NCBI GenBank assembly: GCA_947462335.1
Contig: OX381704.1
Coordinates: 28,543,955 to 28,607,954 of the forward strand
Source: Harmothoe impar
Lineage: Eukaryota > Annelida > Polychaeta > Phyllodocida > Polynoidae
Length of the DNA stretch: 64,000 bases
Direction of reading: 5' to 3'
Below the pieces are notes generated by a model. That model was not told the DNA's origin. It made no database searches and worked only from the letters and a program-made list of their open reading frames with translations. Every line of letters starts with the position of its first letter. The first letter of the stretch is position 1. A program made the translations under genes and the position numbers. Shown one piece after another: positions 31,380 to 42,525 of this stretch.

Positions 31380-31690
31380 GGGGGGCATTTCACCACATAA
31401 TATGGACCCCCCGTATGACTCATTTGGGGGGTCCGTATGTGACATATGGCGTTTTTCCGTTTCACCACATAATATATGGAGATCCGTATTCAAATGTGGG
31501 GGGTCCGTATTCAAATGTGGCGTTTTTCCATTTCACCACATAGTGTGGAGATCAAAAAATCCGTATATGGTCCGTATATTTCCCCTTGTATGTGGCAGGT
31601 CAAGGGGCAGCATATATTGAGAAAATGGAGGAAAAAGGGCCGTATGTAGGGCCGTATGTTGTAAAAGGGGTCCGCATGTTGGTTTTGGTC
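31380..31690. repeat. CCGTATG/TTTCACCACATA-rich repeat unit
   Basis: TTTCACCACATA occurs three times (about 31,388, 31,459 and 31,530). GGGTCCGTAT and GGCCGTATGT motifs recur here and again at about 32,645-32,900. This links both sides of the minisatellites as one composite repeat locus. Confidence 0.55.
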
Positions 31691-31691
31691 T

Positions 31692-32075
31692 TGAGGAGGT
31701 GGTGGTGGACGTGAGGACATGGTGGTGGACATGCAGACATGGTGGTGGACGTGAGGACATGGTGGTGGACGTGTAGACATGGTGGTGGACGTGTAGACAT
31801 GGTGGTGGACGTGTAGACATGGTGGTGGACGTGAGGACATGGTGGTGGACGTGTAGACATGGTGGCGGACGTGAGGACATGGTGGTGGACGTGTAGACAT
31901 GGTGGCGGACGTGAGGACATGGTGGTGGACGTGTAGACATGGTGGTGGACGTGTAGACATGGTGGTGGAGGTGTAGACATGGTTGTGGACGTGAGGACAT
32001 GGTGGTGGACGTGTAGACATGGTGGTGGGCTTGAGGAGATGGTGTTGGATGTGAGGGGATGGTGTTTGACTTGAG
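31692..32075. repeat. 20-bp minisatellite (ACATGGTGGTGGACGTGWRG)
   Basis: Exactly three units fit in each 60 bases, giving about 19 units with TGTAG/TGAGG variants and decay at the right end. Because 20 is not a multiple of three, all three minus-strand frames stay open over long distances and give overlapping His/Pro/Thr-rich ORFs of 167-224 residues. These are not genes. Confidence 0.95.
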
Positions 32076-32099
32076 GAGATATAAACCATCTCCTAACGT

Positions 32100-32195
32100 C
32101 CAATGGAGAGGGGAGGTAAGGGAATGGAGATGGGAGGTCGGGGCATGGAGAGGGAGGTCAGGGAATGGAGAGAGGAGGTCGGGGAATAGAGAAGT
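32100..32195. repeat. short array of GGAATGGAGA units
   Basis: Four units of GGAATGGAGAGGGGAGGT type in the opposite orientation to the longer 32,335-32,640 array. The two arrays could form an inverted pair. Confidence 0.75.
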
Positions 32196-32334
32196 AAATA
32201 TAAACAACAGACTACTTTCAACTAGCAGAACACAGGGGAGGTTTCTCCCCTGTGTGGATCCATGTTGGTATCAGGGTGTATGTGTGTGTTAGTTGAATGG
32301 TGAACTCATGATTATAAAAAAGTGTAACACCTGA

Positions 32335-32640
32335 CCTTCCCTCTCCCTTCTCCATTCCCCGACCTCCCCTCTCCATTCCCTGACCCCCCTTCTCCATTCC
32401 CCGACCTCTCCTCTCCATTCCCTGACCTCCCCTCTCCATTCCCTGACCCCCCTTCTCCATTCCCCGACCTCTCCTCTCCATTCCCCGACCTCCCTTCTCC
32501 ATTCCCCGACCTCTCCTCTCCATTCCCCGACCTCCCTTCTCCATTCCCCGACTTCCCCTCTCCATTCCCCGATCTCCCTTCTCCATTCCCCGACCTCCAC
32601 TCTCCATTTTCTGGCCTCCCCTGTCCATTCCTAACATCCA
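32335..32640. repeat. 21-bp minisatellite (CTCCATTCCCCGACCTCCCCT)
   Basis: About 14 units of 21 bp. Seven-codon periodicity keeps three minus-strand frames open as GNGEGRS-, GMERGGR- and EWRGEVG-type repeats. These have no conserved partner and are rejected as genes. Confidence 0.95.
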
Positions 32641-35030
32641 AAACTGAATGCGGACCCCCTCCAGCCTACCACCGTATGTTGCTACATATTATGACGTCAC
32701 AGAGGGATTTCCCTAGGGGTTCCCCGGAATGTAGACTGGTTTTTGCACAATTTTACAATTGAGCAAGGTGAGTGCCGCATTCACATATGGAAATATAAAA
32801 AAATAGCATTAAACATGCGGACACAACACGGCAATGGTCCAGAAATGGAAAAATTATTATTTAAAAAAAAGTCCGTATAAGGGCCGTATTTGGGGGCCGT
32901 ATGTTAGTATATTATTCAGGATGCGGTAAAATGGCCTCCAGGGTATGTAGGAATGTGATATTAAAACAGCACGTATATGCAATACGGTGTGCCTGAAACT
33001 AAAGTGTTCTTTTAGAGGGGAGAAAACACATCTACAGCCACCCAGTGTGTTTTCTATTTCAAGATTCATGACAATATTTGTGACAGGTATATCTGATTGA
33101 TGTAAAACTGGGACAGTATATCTGGTAATACTTACACAATCGCAAGTTTATCCACCAAACTATATCCTAGACCACTCAAATTATCTGATAGTGAACGCTA
33201 AATGAACAATCACTTCCAGTATCTGATATTTGGGTTAATCCACATTGACCAATCCACGATGGAACCCACTGCCCCCACTAAACTAACATCAGCAATATAT
33301 ACAGCGAATAAAATACGGACTGCATGCAGACATTTTTGTGATTGGCTATAAAGTACTTGACCAGCACACTTGACCGAAATGCTGATGGATACATTGCATG
33401 TCTCAAGACAATATATATTACCTCTGTAAGGGAGGAAGAAAACTAGGTTTCTTTGCTGGTATAATAAAGGCCGATCTGGTGTGTAACGGTCTTTGGCCCG
33501 GGTTAAATTAATGCCTTTGCCTTGCGTTTGAGGGGAGAAAATGCAGCAAAGTGTATTTTCTTTCCTCTGAGTTGATTTTCCTTTACGTCCATGTAAGTTG
33601 CAACTATTATGGAGTGTAGGTGGCGTTGGCGCTGCTCATGTGGTAACACGGCGGGGATCGGTGAGACCGAGTACATGCTACTGGTAGTACTCATTCTGCA
33701 TTAAAGATGGCATATCAGCTAATAGACTTCCCAAACCATTTCTTCAAAATGGATATCACTTCAATGCCATGGGTTCCATTATCATTTTAGCTGATAAACA
33801 GTGCAACATATTTGGCTATTAATAAATAATTTGAGATTGATAACAATGTACCTGATTTACCTCACTGACTCTGGCACTCCCCCAGGAGAGTATTTGGGGA
33901 ACTAATCTGATAGAGAATGCACTGAGCCATGCAGTATCAACACATGGGGAGTTTTAGTGTCGACCTACAGTAAAAAACATTGCACTGCATGTGCTCATCT
34001 TATGGACTAAGACACTGCCAATAATTTTAAAAGTTAGGGAAGACATATGGGATAGGATATACAATAGTAATATGATAAAACTAAAAAATCTCTAAACATT
34101 TAGCGGACACACCATCTGTAAGTTCTGTGACGTGGCCTGGGAAATGGGACCTTGATGTTCCCTGCACTAAGGTCCCTATTCGCAGATCGTACCGCTTGTA
34201 ATGTTGATGCGGACAGCTCACCAACCTCTATGGTGAGAGGATGCAGTAAATCACCAACATCCATACAGAGTCTTTGGAAGAGTTCGGCAAAATTCTTATT
34301 AAAATGTTAGAACGCCTCACCAACATTCGTACCCCCTGAAACCCCCCCCCCCCCTTCATCACCCCGCTCCCGGATTTGTCCTCCCTGGAAATTCTCCAAC
34401 TCTCCGGAAACATCCCCCCCCCCGCAAATCCCCCCCCCCCCCCATTATCCGTTGTAACATGGAATGTATAAGTAAACATATTCTGCATAATTCTGCAAAT
34501 ATGCCTGCGGTTCATATCAAAGAGGTATTCACTGGACCACCATGAGGGATTCGCTTATTAATTAATATAACTCTAACATTACATGCTAAGCAATTCTCTT
34601 TGGGTGGAGGGGTGGGTTGGGGACACTTATTACCTCAGCCCAGTTATTGCCAGTAACAGAAGCTAACCTGTTTTCAAATCCATTTACGGGGGTTTCTTTT
34701 CCAGTTTTTGACACTACACCAAGGATCACCCAACAGTTAGCACTATTCTAAACTCAAATAGCTATTGATCTACTCACCGAACAACCCAATGTCTTCCCCA
34801 GCATCCCATTGAACTGTCTTCACTAACCTGCCCTTTAAACAGATACCCCAAAATAACGAAGAGTTCCCTCTAGACCCCCAAATAGCCACTGATCAACTCA
34901 GCGAGCAGCTTAAAGTCTTGCAGAGCAGCTCATTGAGCCCTCCTGGGCGAGTACATCAAGTGCCCATCCCAACGCAGGAGACCTCATATAGTTTATCCTA
35001 CGGAAGCTGTCAAGGGTCACCCCAAAGAAA
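32641..35030. other. non-coding stretch with poly-C tracts
   Basis: GGCCGTAT motifs continue to about 32,900. Poly-C runs lie at 34,340-34,356, 34,415-34,423 and 34,430-34,443. No gene could be supported. Confidence 0.5.
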
Positions 35031-35082
35031 GAATTCAAGAATAGATTTGATTTTTTTTATGCCGAAGTGGTGGCGTAGCCAC

Positions 35083-35108
35083 CTGGTGGTGCCGCCAGGC
35101 ACCACCAG
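35083..35108. repeat. perfect 11-bp stem hairpin
   Basis: CTGGTGGTGCC, loop GCCA, GGCACCACCAG. It lies 46 bp upstream of the tandem YY1-like motifs and 143 bp upstream of the 146-bp satellite. Confidence 0.85.
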
Positions 35109-35153
35109 AACGAGGTATATGATGTTTGCACTTTGCCAGAAGTCAGAACGGGC

Positions 35154-35185
35154 GCCGCCATCTTGGATTGTGCCGCCATCTTGGA
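35154..35185. promoter_or_regulatory. tandem YY1-like motifs
   Basis: GCCGCCATCTTGGA occurs at 35,154-35,167 and again at 35,172-35,185, an 18-bp tandem duplication. The reverse complement contains AAGATGGCGGC, the strong YY1 consensus. The same motif occurs singly at 56,554-56,566. Binding is inference. Confidence 0.45.
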
Positions 35186-35250
35186 TTAAGGTGTCACAAC
35201 ACAAATTTATGCTATGTGATAACAATAATATAAATCAACCTTTGATAGTT

Positions 35251-36441
35251 CCTGAGGTTGATTATAGTCATACCTACCCCCCCTAATATGGACCCAAGAA
35301 ATTCAATGGTTCTGTTGGTTTGTTGCTAATACAGCTGGTTGCCTAGCAACGGCTATTCTAGTTGTTTACCTGCCTAGCAACACACATTTCCATGGTCCTG
35401 AGGTTGATTATAATCATACCTACCCCCCCTAATATGGACCCAAGGAATTCAATGGTTCTATTGGTTTGTTGCTAATACAGCTGGTTGCCTAGCAACCGCT
35501 ATTCTAATTGTTGATCTGCCTAGCAACACACATTTCCATGGTCCTGAGGTTGATTATAATCATACCTACCCCCCCTAATATGGACCCAAGGAATTCAATG
35601 GTTCTATTGGTTTGTTGCTAATACAGCTGGTTGCCTAGCAACCGCTATTCAAATTGTTTATCTGCCTAGCAACACACATTTCCATGGTCCTGAGGTTGAT
35701 AATAATCATACCTACCCCCCCCTAATATGGATGCAAGGAATTCAATGGTTCTATCGGTTTGTTGCTTATACAGCTGGTTGCCTAGCAACCGCTATTCTAA
35801 TTGTTTATCTGCCTAGCAACACACATTTCCATGGTCCTGAGGTTGATTATAATCATACCTACCCCCCCTAATATGGATGCAAGGAATTCAATGGTTCTAT
35901 CGGTTTGTTGCTTATACAGCTGGTTGCCTATCAACCGCTTTTCTAATTGTTTATCTGCCTAGCAAAACACATTTCCATGGTCCTAAGGTTGATTATAATC
36001 ATACCTACCCCCCCTAATATGGACCCAAGGAATTCAATGGTTCTATCGGTCTTATGCTAATACAGCTGGTTGCCTAGCAACAGCTATTCTAATTGTTTAT
36101 CTGCCTAGCAAAACACATTTCTATGGTCCTAATGTTGATTATAATCATACCTAACCCCCCTAATATGGACGCAAGGAATTCAATGGTTCTGTTGGTTTAT
36201 TGCTAATACAGCTGGTTGCCTAGCAACGGCTATTCTAATTGTTTATCTGCCTAGCAAGGCACATTTCCATGGTCCTAAGGTTGATAATAATCAAACCTAC
36301 CCCCCTCATATGGACCCAAGGAATTCAATGGTCCTATTAGTTTGTTGCTAATCCAGCTGGCTGCCTAGCAACATCTATTGTAATTGTTTATCTGCCTAGC
36401 AACACACATTTCCTGACCCCTAACATGGACCCAAGGAATTC
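35251..36441. repeat. 146-bp satellite, about 8 units, with X-box-like palindrome
   Basis: The CCTGAGG/CCTAAGG phase mark recurs at 35,251, 35,397, 35,543, 35,689, 35,836, 35,982, 36,128 and 36,274, a 146-147-bp period. Each unit has a CCCCCC tract, GGAATTCAATGG, and GTTGCCTAGCAAC followed about 35 bp on by CTGCCTAGCAACACA. GTTGCCTAGCAAC fits the RFX X-box pattern GTNRCC-N-RGYAAC and is exact in 6 of 8 units. No coding potential is present. Confidence 0.92.
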
Positions 36442-36829
36442 ATAGGAAATGCCATATTTGAAGTAATATCATCCTTCCCCCTGATAACCCCTTCCCGGCC
36501 CTGCTCTTTTGGTGTCTTGAATGGGTTCCCTTCAAACATACCAACCATGTAGACATTATGTTTCTTCGAATGCAAGAATTGCGGTTGTTGCCGCATAAAA
36601 AAATGCCTGAGGCAATTCTTGTTTTAAATTTTTTCGGCCAATGTTGACAGTTGACAGCAAGAAATTTCGTGGTTGACAGCAAAATAAACACAGACAATAA
36701 ACCTTATTTTGGGAAATTGCATGAACGACATAGGGTGATCAGCAGGGTGAAAAATAATCATTTTATGTAGGGATATTTCTTTTGGCTTCCGTACTAACCA
36801 GACAGCACAAGTTCTCTGGGTGGTTACAT
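36442..36829. other. non-coding stretch, nothing recognised
   Basis: No gene, repeat or regulatory element could be supported. Confidence 0.4.
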
Positions 36830-37144
36830 GGGGGCCGCATATACCAGCTACTTAACAGGCCCATTCCCAGCCCGGTCGCTGAGCACCTCGATCCCGGACC
36901 CCGATTGAGCAGCTCAGGAGCTGCTCCCGCTGCCGCACCTCTAGTGGTCAGCCCCGGCCCGGTCGGCAGGGTCAAACGTCGATGGCTAAATTGGATCGAG
37001 CTTACTTTGGGCAGTGCCGAATCGATCCCGTCTCCAGTCGCAAATGGGGGTGGGGGCCAAATTGAGAGTATTTTGTCAGTAATTGGCCAGCGAGCTTCTC
37101 CCCTGCCGCCGCCGCCCCCGCGCCACCCCCGACCCAACCCCTAA
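36830..37144. promoter_or_regulatory. CpG-rich, GC-rich island
   Basis: GC-rich with many CpGs, an inverted GAGCAGCTCAGGAGCTGCTC and repeated CCCGGTCG. Open frames of about 120 residues exist on both strands, but neither has a conserved domain and both depend on non-ATG starts. It could be a promoter, an unrecognised exon or a GC-rich repeat. The sequence alone does not decide. Confidence 0.3.
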
Positions 37145-38404
37145 TGAAACAATCTCTAATAGAATTACATGGGGAAAACTCGATACGGCTGCAATGTTTC
37201 TTCCTCCTCGAGACACAAATCCTCGGTGTCCTGTTGGTAAAGACAGATAAGCGGGTGAGTGAGCTTAAGTCCTGGGAGAAGGTCAGCCCCCCGTGGTAGC
37301 ACAGCTAGATCGGCGCTCTGCCCCGTGGTAGAGATAGCTAGGGTAAGATACAGAGGGGGAAGGGGGCAGGGGGAAGAGAAGCTGGACATTTGGACGCAGT
37401 CCTGATAGGACCAGGCTGGGTAGACTCGGGTCAGAGATCGAGGCATGGGGAAGTAGATGGGAAATGAATTTGAAGAGAACAGGCCCACTGATAACAGATA
37501 ACATGCATACTTATAGTTATAGGAGGTCAGTATGTGTGTACAATAATTATTATGTCTACATGGCGCATGCCTTGTTTATACTTAATTTGAGTGACTACTA
37601 TTGTGGTGCAGTAAGATGGGTTAGTTATAATTCAATACAAAAGGTCCGCCACCAATGTACGAAGACTCCTTTACTTACCTGGAAACTTCGCGGCTGCTAT
37701 TTACAGAGGTGGAAGTCGCAGTGGTATGGTCATCGTTATGAAGATAAGTGATATATATGCGATGTCATCCTCAGATTGAGCAAATCAGGACCCTCATGGC
37801 AGATGCTCTATAGCCACGTAAAGCTGCATATATATGCGCGCGGATAGACTAGGTTAGGAGTGATTATTAAAGCTGCGATACTACTTGGCACACTCAAACA
37901 TACAAGACTCTAATTCCAACTACTATTTATATTCTGGTGGGCTTTGATAATTTAGTTTTAAAAATGACATCAGATGGCAGCACTGAGTGGTCTGCTACCT
38001 GAAAGTCTTCCACTGCTGATCTTACCAACAGAGTCTACTATTTCCTGGTGTAACACGGCAGATGGCGCTACCCTTGTTGATGTTTAAGTGCTGAATAGAA
38101 TGCTGGAAGCATTCTATTTTTTTCTGATCTATATCTTTGAATTTAGCACAGTTGAAAGCCACAAATTAGCTTGAAATCTTACCAGTACACTGTACTAATG
38201 AAACCCTTAATAAATATGAAGAAAGTGAACTATCTATATATCTGAGGTGGTATGCTAGCTTTAAGGGAGTGGTTATTAGGCCAAAAAAAGAAGTTGGTTT
38301 CCGGTAGCATGGTATGAAAAGGTAGGCCCAGCCGGCCGATATCTTTTTTCTTTTATAAGACCTCATATTTCAGCACAGCATGCATCTACCCTGTTGGTAC
38401 ACGT
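37145..38404. other. non-coding stretch, nothing recognised
   Basis: No gene or element could be supported. Confidence 0.45.
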
Positions 38405-38591
38405 AAAGCTGGGACTCCACTACCCGATTTTATTGTCAGATCGGACCCATTCTCACATATCAGACACAAACAGATGTAAATATAAACAACCCTATGCTTC
38501 AGGGTGTATTCATATTTACAATCTATTTGCATCTGATTTGTGAGAATAGGTCCGATCAGATGAGAAAATCGGGTAGTGGAGCCCCAGCTTT
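38405..38591. mobile_element. fold-back MITE (187 bp)
   Basis: AAAGCTGGGACTCCACTACC at the left is mirrored by GGTAGTGGAGCCCCAGCTTT at the right. Arms of about 54 bp have few mismatches and include ATCGGACC/GGTCCGAT and ATTCTCACA/TGTGAGAAT. It is non-coding. Confidence 0.85.
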
Positions 38592-38645
38592 TGACACTGG
38601 GAATTAGCAGTAAAGGATGGCCGACTTGGGTGTACTTAGTAAAGA

Positions 38646-38810
38646 CACTTACGTTATTTAACGTTCAAGGACCGTCATTTCTATGTCTGAATAACGTAAC
38701 TTTACTACGTTAAATAACGTCTAAGTGTAAGGGTTATTTTACGTTATTAAATCTGAATGAACGTTTATTAACGTATATAAACGTGATATAAACGTTATTT
38801 ACATATATGG
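38646..38810. repeat. ACGTTA-rich fold-back
   Basis: CACTTACGTTATTTAACGT at 38,646 is mirrored, with a 2-base insertion, by sequence ending CTAAGTG at 38,727. Six or more further AACGT/ACGTT motifs continue to about 38,805. It may be another small MITE with decayed ends. Confidence 0.55.
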
Positions 38811-41273
38811 CCGACTTCAGGTGAATCTACGCTAATAGGCAGGCATTTCTTGGCCTACCCCTCTCATATATGTTGTTATATAATGACCAATATACTTTTA
38901 TATGTATAGGAACGTATAGAATGCAGTGTAAATATGTCTTCTATTTTCTCATCACCTTAGACTCCAATTCAATCTGGATAAAACAGCTGACTTTTATTAG
39001 ATCTGAAATTTGTCAAAATATAATCCGTTAGAATGACAGCAATGTGTACTTGTTTCTCCATCACTTCATCACACAGGATGTCAAAACACCATTCCCCTGA
39101 TATCGATATTGTGAAGTATACCATCATTTTTCTTATATTATTGCAGTCACAAATGCACACAAGACGGACTGAGGCGGGCGTGCCCCACCCCAATCTGTCT
39201 TTGAAGCAGAAAAAAAGAACAAAATATCGATTGCCTTAAGTCTCAAGTGGGGAGCAGTATGCCTTATGCCTCACTGAGTGCGAGGAGGGTGTTCTGTGGG
39301 GTTCGGGAGGTATTCCAGCAAAGGGATTCTAGCCCCCGGCTAAGCCACAAATGTTAGAAGCAATAAAGTTGAACGGTGGCCTTTTGCAATAGCCGCTTGC
39401 CACCTAAGGAACCCCTGCAAGGCTTACTGTATGAATTCTAGGCCCGTCCAAGCACAGCGGACACTTTATGCTGAATAGGTCGTTTCTGTGATTCCTGCAG
39501 GACAAACACATTTGGCCCTGTATTTTTTATGGGACCCCTTCTAGATATATTCAGGAGAGTATATGTTATGACCAGAAGGCACCTTTAAATAACGGCGTAA
39601 CTACGGGGTCTTTTTTCATGTTTCTATGGACGTTGGGGAGTGGAGTACCTTGTCAGTGGCAAACGCTTGCCAGTGGGATTCGTGAGGTGAAGCCAGCTCT
39701 CTGATAAAAATATAAATCTTAGTATAACGATGGAATGATTTCACTGAAACATAACAATAGTATTATATAATTCGCCTACACGTTTCCAAAGTATTATTAG
39801 TACTACATTGTTTGAGTAGATGTAGCTGCACACATCAAACATGTAACTCAGCTACACTGTTCCAGGATTAGATCAGGAATTCCTACATTAGATTAGGTTT
39901 TCCTTCCTATACAGACTCTGCTCATTGTTCCCACCTTTACCGTGGGGCTTTTCATTTCAATTAAAGTATTTTAATCAAAGCATCCCATTGAATTCTGCCT
40001 CTGTCCGCCCACAGCAGGTGTGAGGTGGGAATGGGGCAGCTATAGTGGATACGTGCTGGTAGTCCAAGAATTGAAGCTCAAAATAGGACCTAAGGTAAAA
40101 CAAATTCGAAGCTGATTTTTGGATAGAAGATGCCCGGAAGGGTACATACTACATGTAACAATAGGCAATTCTGCGTAAACTCGCTTGGGAATTCAAGATG
40201 GAGTCCAGGATGGTCAATATGCTCACCTTCCCCCATTTATTCTATTTTGCCTTCCCAAAGGGCCATTTGAAGTAAATCTACGCCCCCCCCCCCAAAAAAA
40301 AAATCTAACTTTTGAATGGTGTTGCCATTGTGTTGCTACGGCAAACTGCTGCCTAGCAACATAATTCTGTATTGAAATCCACAGCAAATGTCAATTAGAG
40401 ATGACCTGCATGTACCTACTCTCAAATTGACCCGAACGGAACAAAAAGGTGGTATATTTGTGTTGCTATGGTCCATGGTTGCATAGCGACAGCACCCTTC
40501 TGCCTAGCAGCCACCTGTAAAGAGTGGATATGTCTGTAAAAATATATGTTGTCTTTTCATAGAATCATTTGACGATTTCCTAATTCCTAAGTCGACGACA
40601 AGCTGGGCATTTATTGTCTTGCTAAGTCATGTGATACGAATGCTGTATCCTAATTGGCTCTCATGGGGGGACTGGTCAGGTCATTCCCATGTCTCCATTT
40701 ATTTTACAAGACCTTGTGGCAAGCCCAAATAGAAGGAAGTAGTGGAGATGTAGCATATTGCCCACCCTGGACGCCATATTGAATTCCAAAGCGAGCTCAC
40801 ACAGGATTTCCAGGGACCAAAAATTGGCTTGTTCCGAATTTGTTGTACTTAAAAGTCAGAGATTATTGGCCTATGGAGAAGGTTTCTCTGTATAAAAGTG
40901 GCATCAGACAGGAAGTATTCCTAAGACTTCACTGCGCATGTTCAGGAACGCGGTTCAGCTTACAGTTTTTTGTAGGGATTTCCATTGAAGCAGGAGGTGT
41001 CGCGGTGGAGCCTTTGGGAGGAGGTGGGGCGGGGGGTCTGGTGGAAGGGACTGAGTCAGCATGAGGGATTATGAATAACAAGGATAATCCTTGAGATATA
41101 ATGCCCAATTTATGTGGTTATCTAACAAACATACTGTTTTGCTCCTATTAACAAACGTTTCTGGACTAATGACTAGTTCTGTAGAGGGTGTATCGATTGA
41201 ATCTTTATCGAATTGTAATAATGAGCTCTCCGCGTTCTGTAGAGGGACCAAATTATATGTAATTTGACTGTAT
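38811..41273. other. non-coding stretch with X-box-like cluster at 40.3 kb
   Basis: No gene supported. GTTGCTACGGCAAAC at 40,332 and CTGCCTAGCAAC at 40,349, with GTTGCTATGG and GTTGCATAGCGAC further on, resemble the motifs in the 146-bp satellite and may be a diverged outlier of it. Confidence 0.45.
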
Positions 41274-41300
41274 TCTCTCTCTCTCTCTCTCTCTCATTCC

Positions 41301-41331
<31 letters not shown>

Positions 41332-41340
41332 GCTCTCTCT

Positions 41341-41390
<50 letters not shown>
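41274..41390. repeat. CT microsatellite
   Basis: (TC)n with a few ATTCC and CG interruptions. The Arg/Glu repeat frame on the minus strand is an artefact. Confidence 0.95.
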
Positions 41391-41392
<2 letters not shown>

Positions 41393-41978
41393 ATGCATAT
41401 ATGTATGTGATCATTAGACGAGTGTGCAACTGCATCTCCACATTTTAAACATATTTAGAGCATTATGGCATTCAATGTATGGTAACCATCTTGAATTTAT
41501 GGGGTGCCATATATATAAAAATGTTGATTATTTTGATAGATACATGTATGCTATCATGATGCTGAATACTTTGATAGGTAGAGCATTGTTATAAGGTAGT
41601 GATCATCTTTTTAACAACAGGGGGGATGGTGGGTTTGGGTGAGGTAAAAGGAAGTATATTGACCCCTTAATTGACCGGTGGGGGATAGAAACTGTCGACC
41701 CCTCATTTATTTTCAGTGTAGAAGCCCACAACATATAGTCTGACTGACTGCTATATAAGTGGGCTGTGTGATATTGTTGGATACAGCATACTAAAGGCCT
41801 GTCCCTCTCACACCATGTCTATATGGTGTCAGAGGTTAAAGAACCCTTGCTTCGGTAAATGTGTAGAAGTGGGATTTCTGTCTTCAGCTCATCTCATAGA
41901 TTCGGTCATCCTGGATACGATCATCCAAAGTAGGCCTTCGACCTACCATTTACTTGTGAAAAACTCTCCTCTGCATCA
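41391..41978. other. non-coding stretch, nothing recognised
   Basis: No gene or element could be supported between the CT microsatellite and the second fold-back copy. Confidence 0.4.
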
Positions 41979-42293
41979 GGCTGTGTCTCACGAACTTGGG
42001 CCAATGTTTTCGTCTCAGACCTGGTGCCATCTCTGACTGGGTGCTATCTCTCACCGGCCTGAATGGAAACGGCTTATTTAGGGCAGATGTAGATAGAATT
42101 TGGCTGAAAAGGTTAATGGATGTTATAACTCTTTAAAGTAGTAATTAGTTGCCCATTTTTATCATCATCTGCCCTAAATAAACCGTTTTTATTCAGGCCA
42201 GTCAGATATGGCACACGGTCAGAGATGCCACCCGGTCAGAGATGCCACCCGGTTAGAGACGTTGACATTGGCCCAAGTTCGCGAGACACAGCC
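41979..42293. mobile_element. fold-back element, GGCTGTGTCTCACGAA termini, copy 2 (315 bp)
   Basis: Same family as 30,959-31,252, with matching arms and opposite-oriented centre. It is flanked by ATCA on both sides, a likely 4-bp target duplication. The repeated GAGATGGCACC/GAGATGCCACC motifs are retained. Confidence 0.88.
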
Positions 42294-42420
42294 ATCAATG
42301 GGATGTTAAACTACCTAAACAAACAAACAAACAAACAAAGTTGGATATGGTTCTATATTCAGAATATTATGTTGGTTTCCTTTTGTCCATGTGCTGAACT
42401 TGTGTGTACAGAACACACAC

Positions 42421-42525
42421 AGAAAAGTGAGAGTCATTGTCGCTAAAATTACCCTCACCTGAGGGTCAGGCACTGGCTGACTCTCAGGTGAGGGTAGTAT
42501 TAGCGACAATGACTCTCACTTTTCT
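42421..42525. repeat. 105-bp hairpin element
   Basis: Arms 42,421-42,470 and 42,477-42,525 are near-perfect inverted repeats (AGAAAAGTGAGAGTCATTGT and its complement at the ends) with a 6-base loop. The arm start is shared with sequence just upstream of the 15,487 hairpin. Such a transcript would form a long double-stranded stem. Confidence 0.85.

Noticed and set aside
31511..32207. Three overlapping minus-strand ORFs of 167-224 residues rich in His/Pro/Thr/Ser
   Set aside because: A 20-bp unit without stops keeps all three frames open. Three frames cannot all be genes and the sequence is pure minisatellite.
32218..32641. Minus-strand Gly/Arg/Glu/Met-repeat ORFs of 103-139 residues
   Set aside because: Seven-residue repeats come directly from the 21-bp minisatellite.
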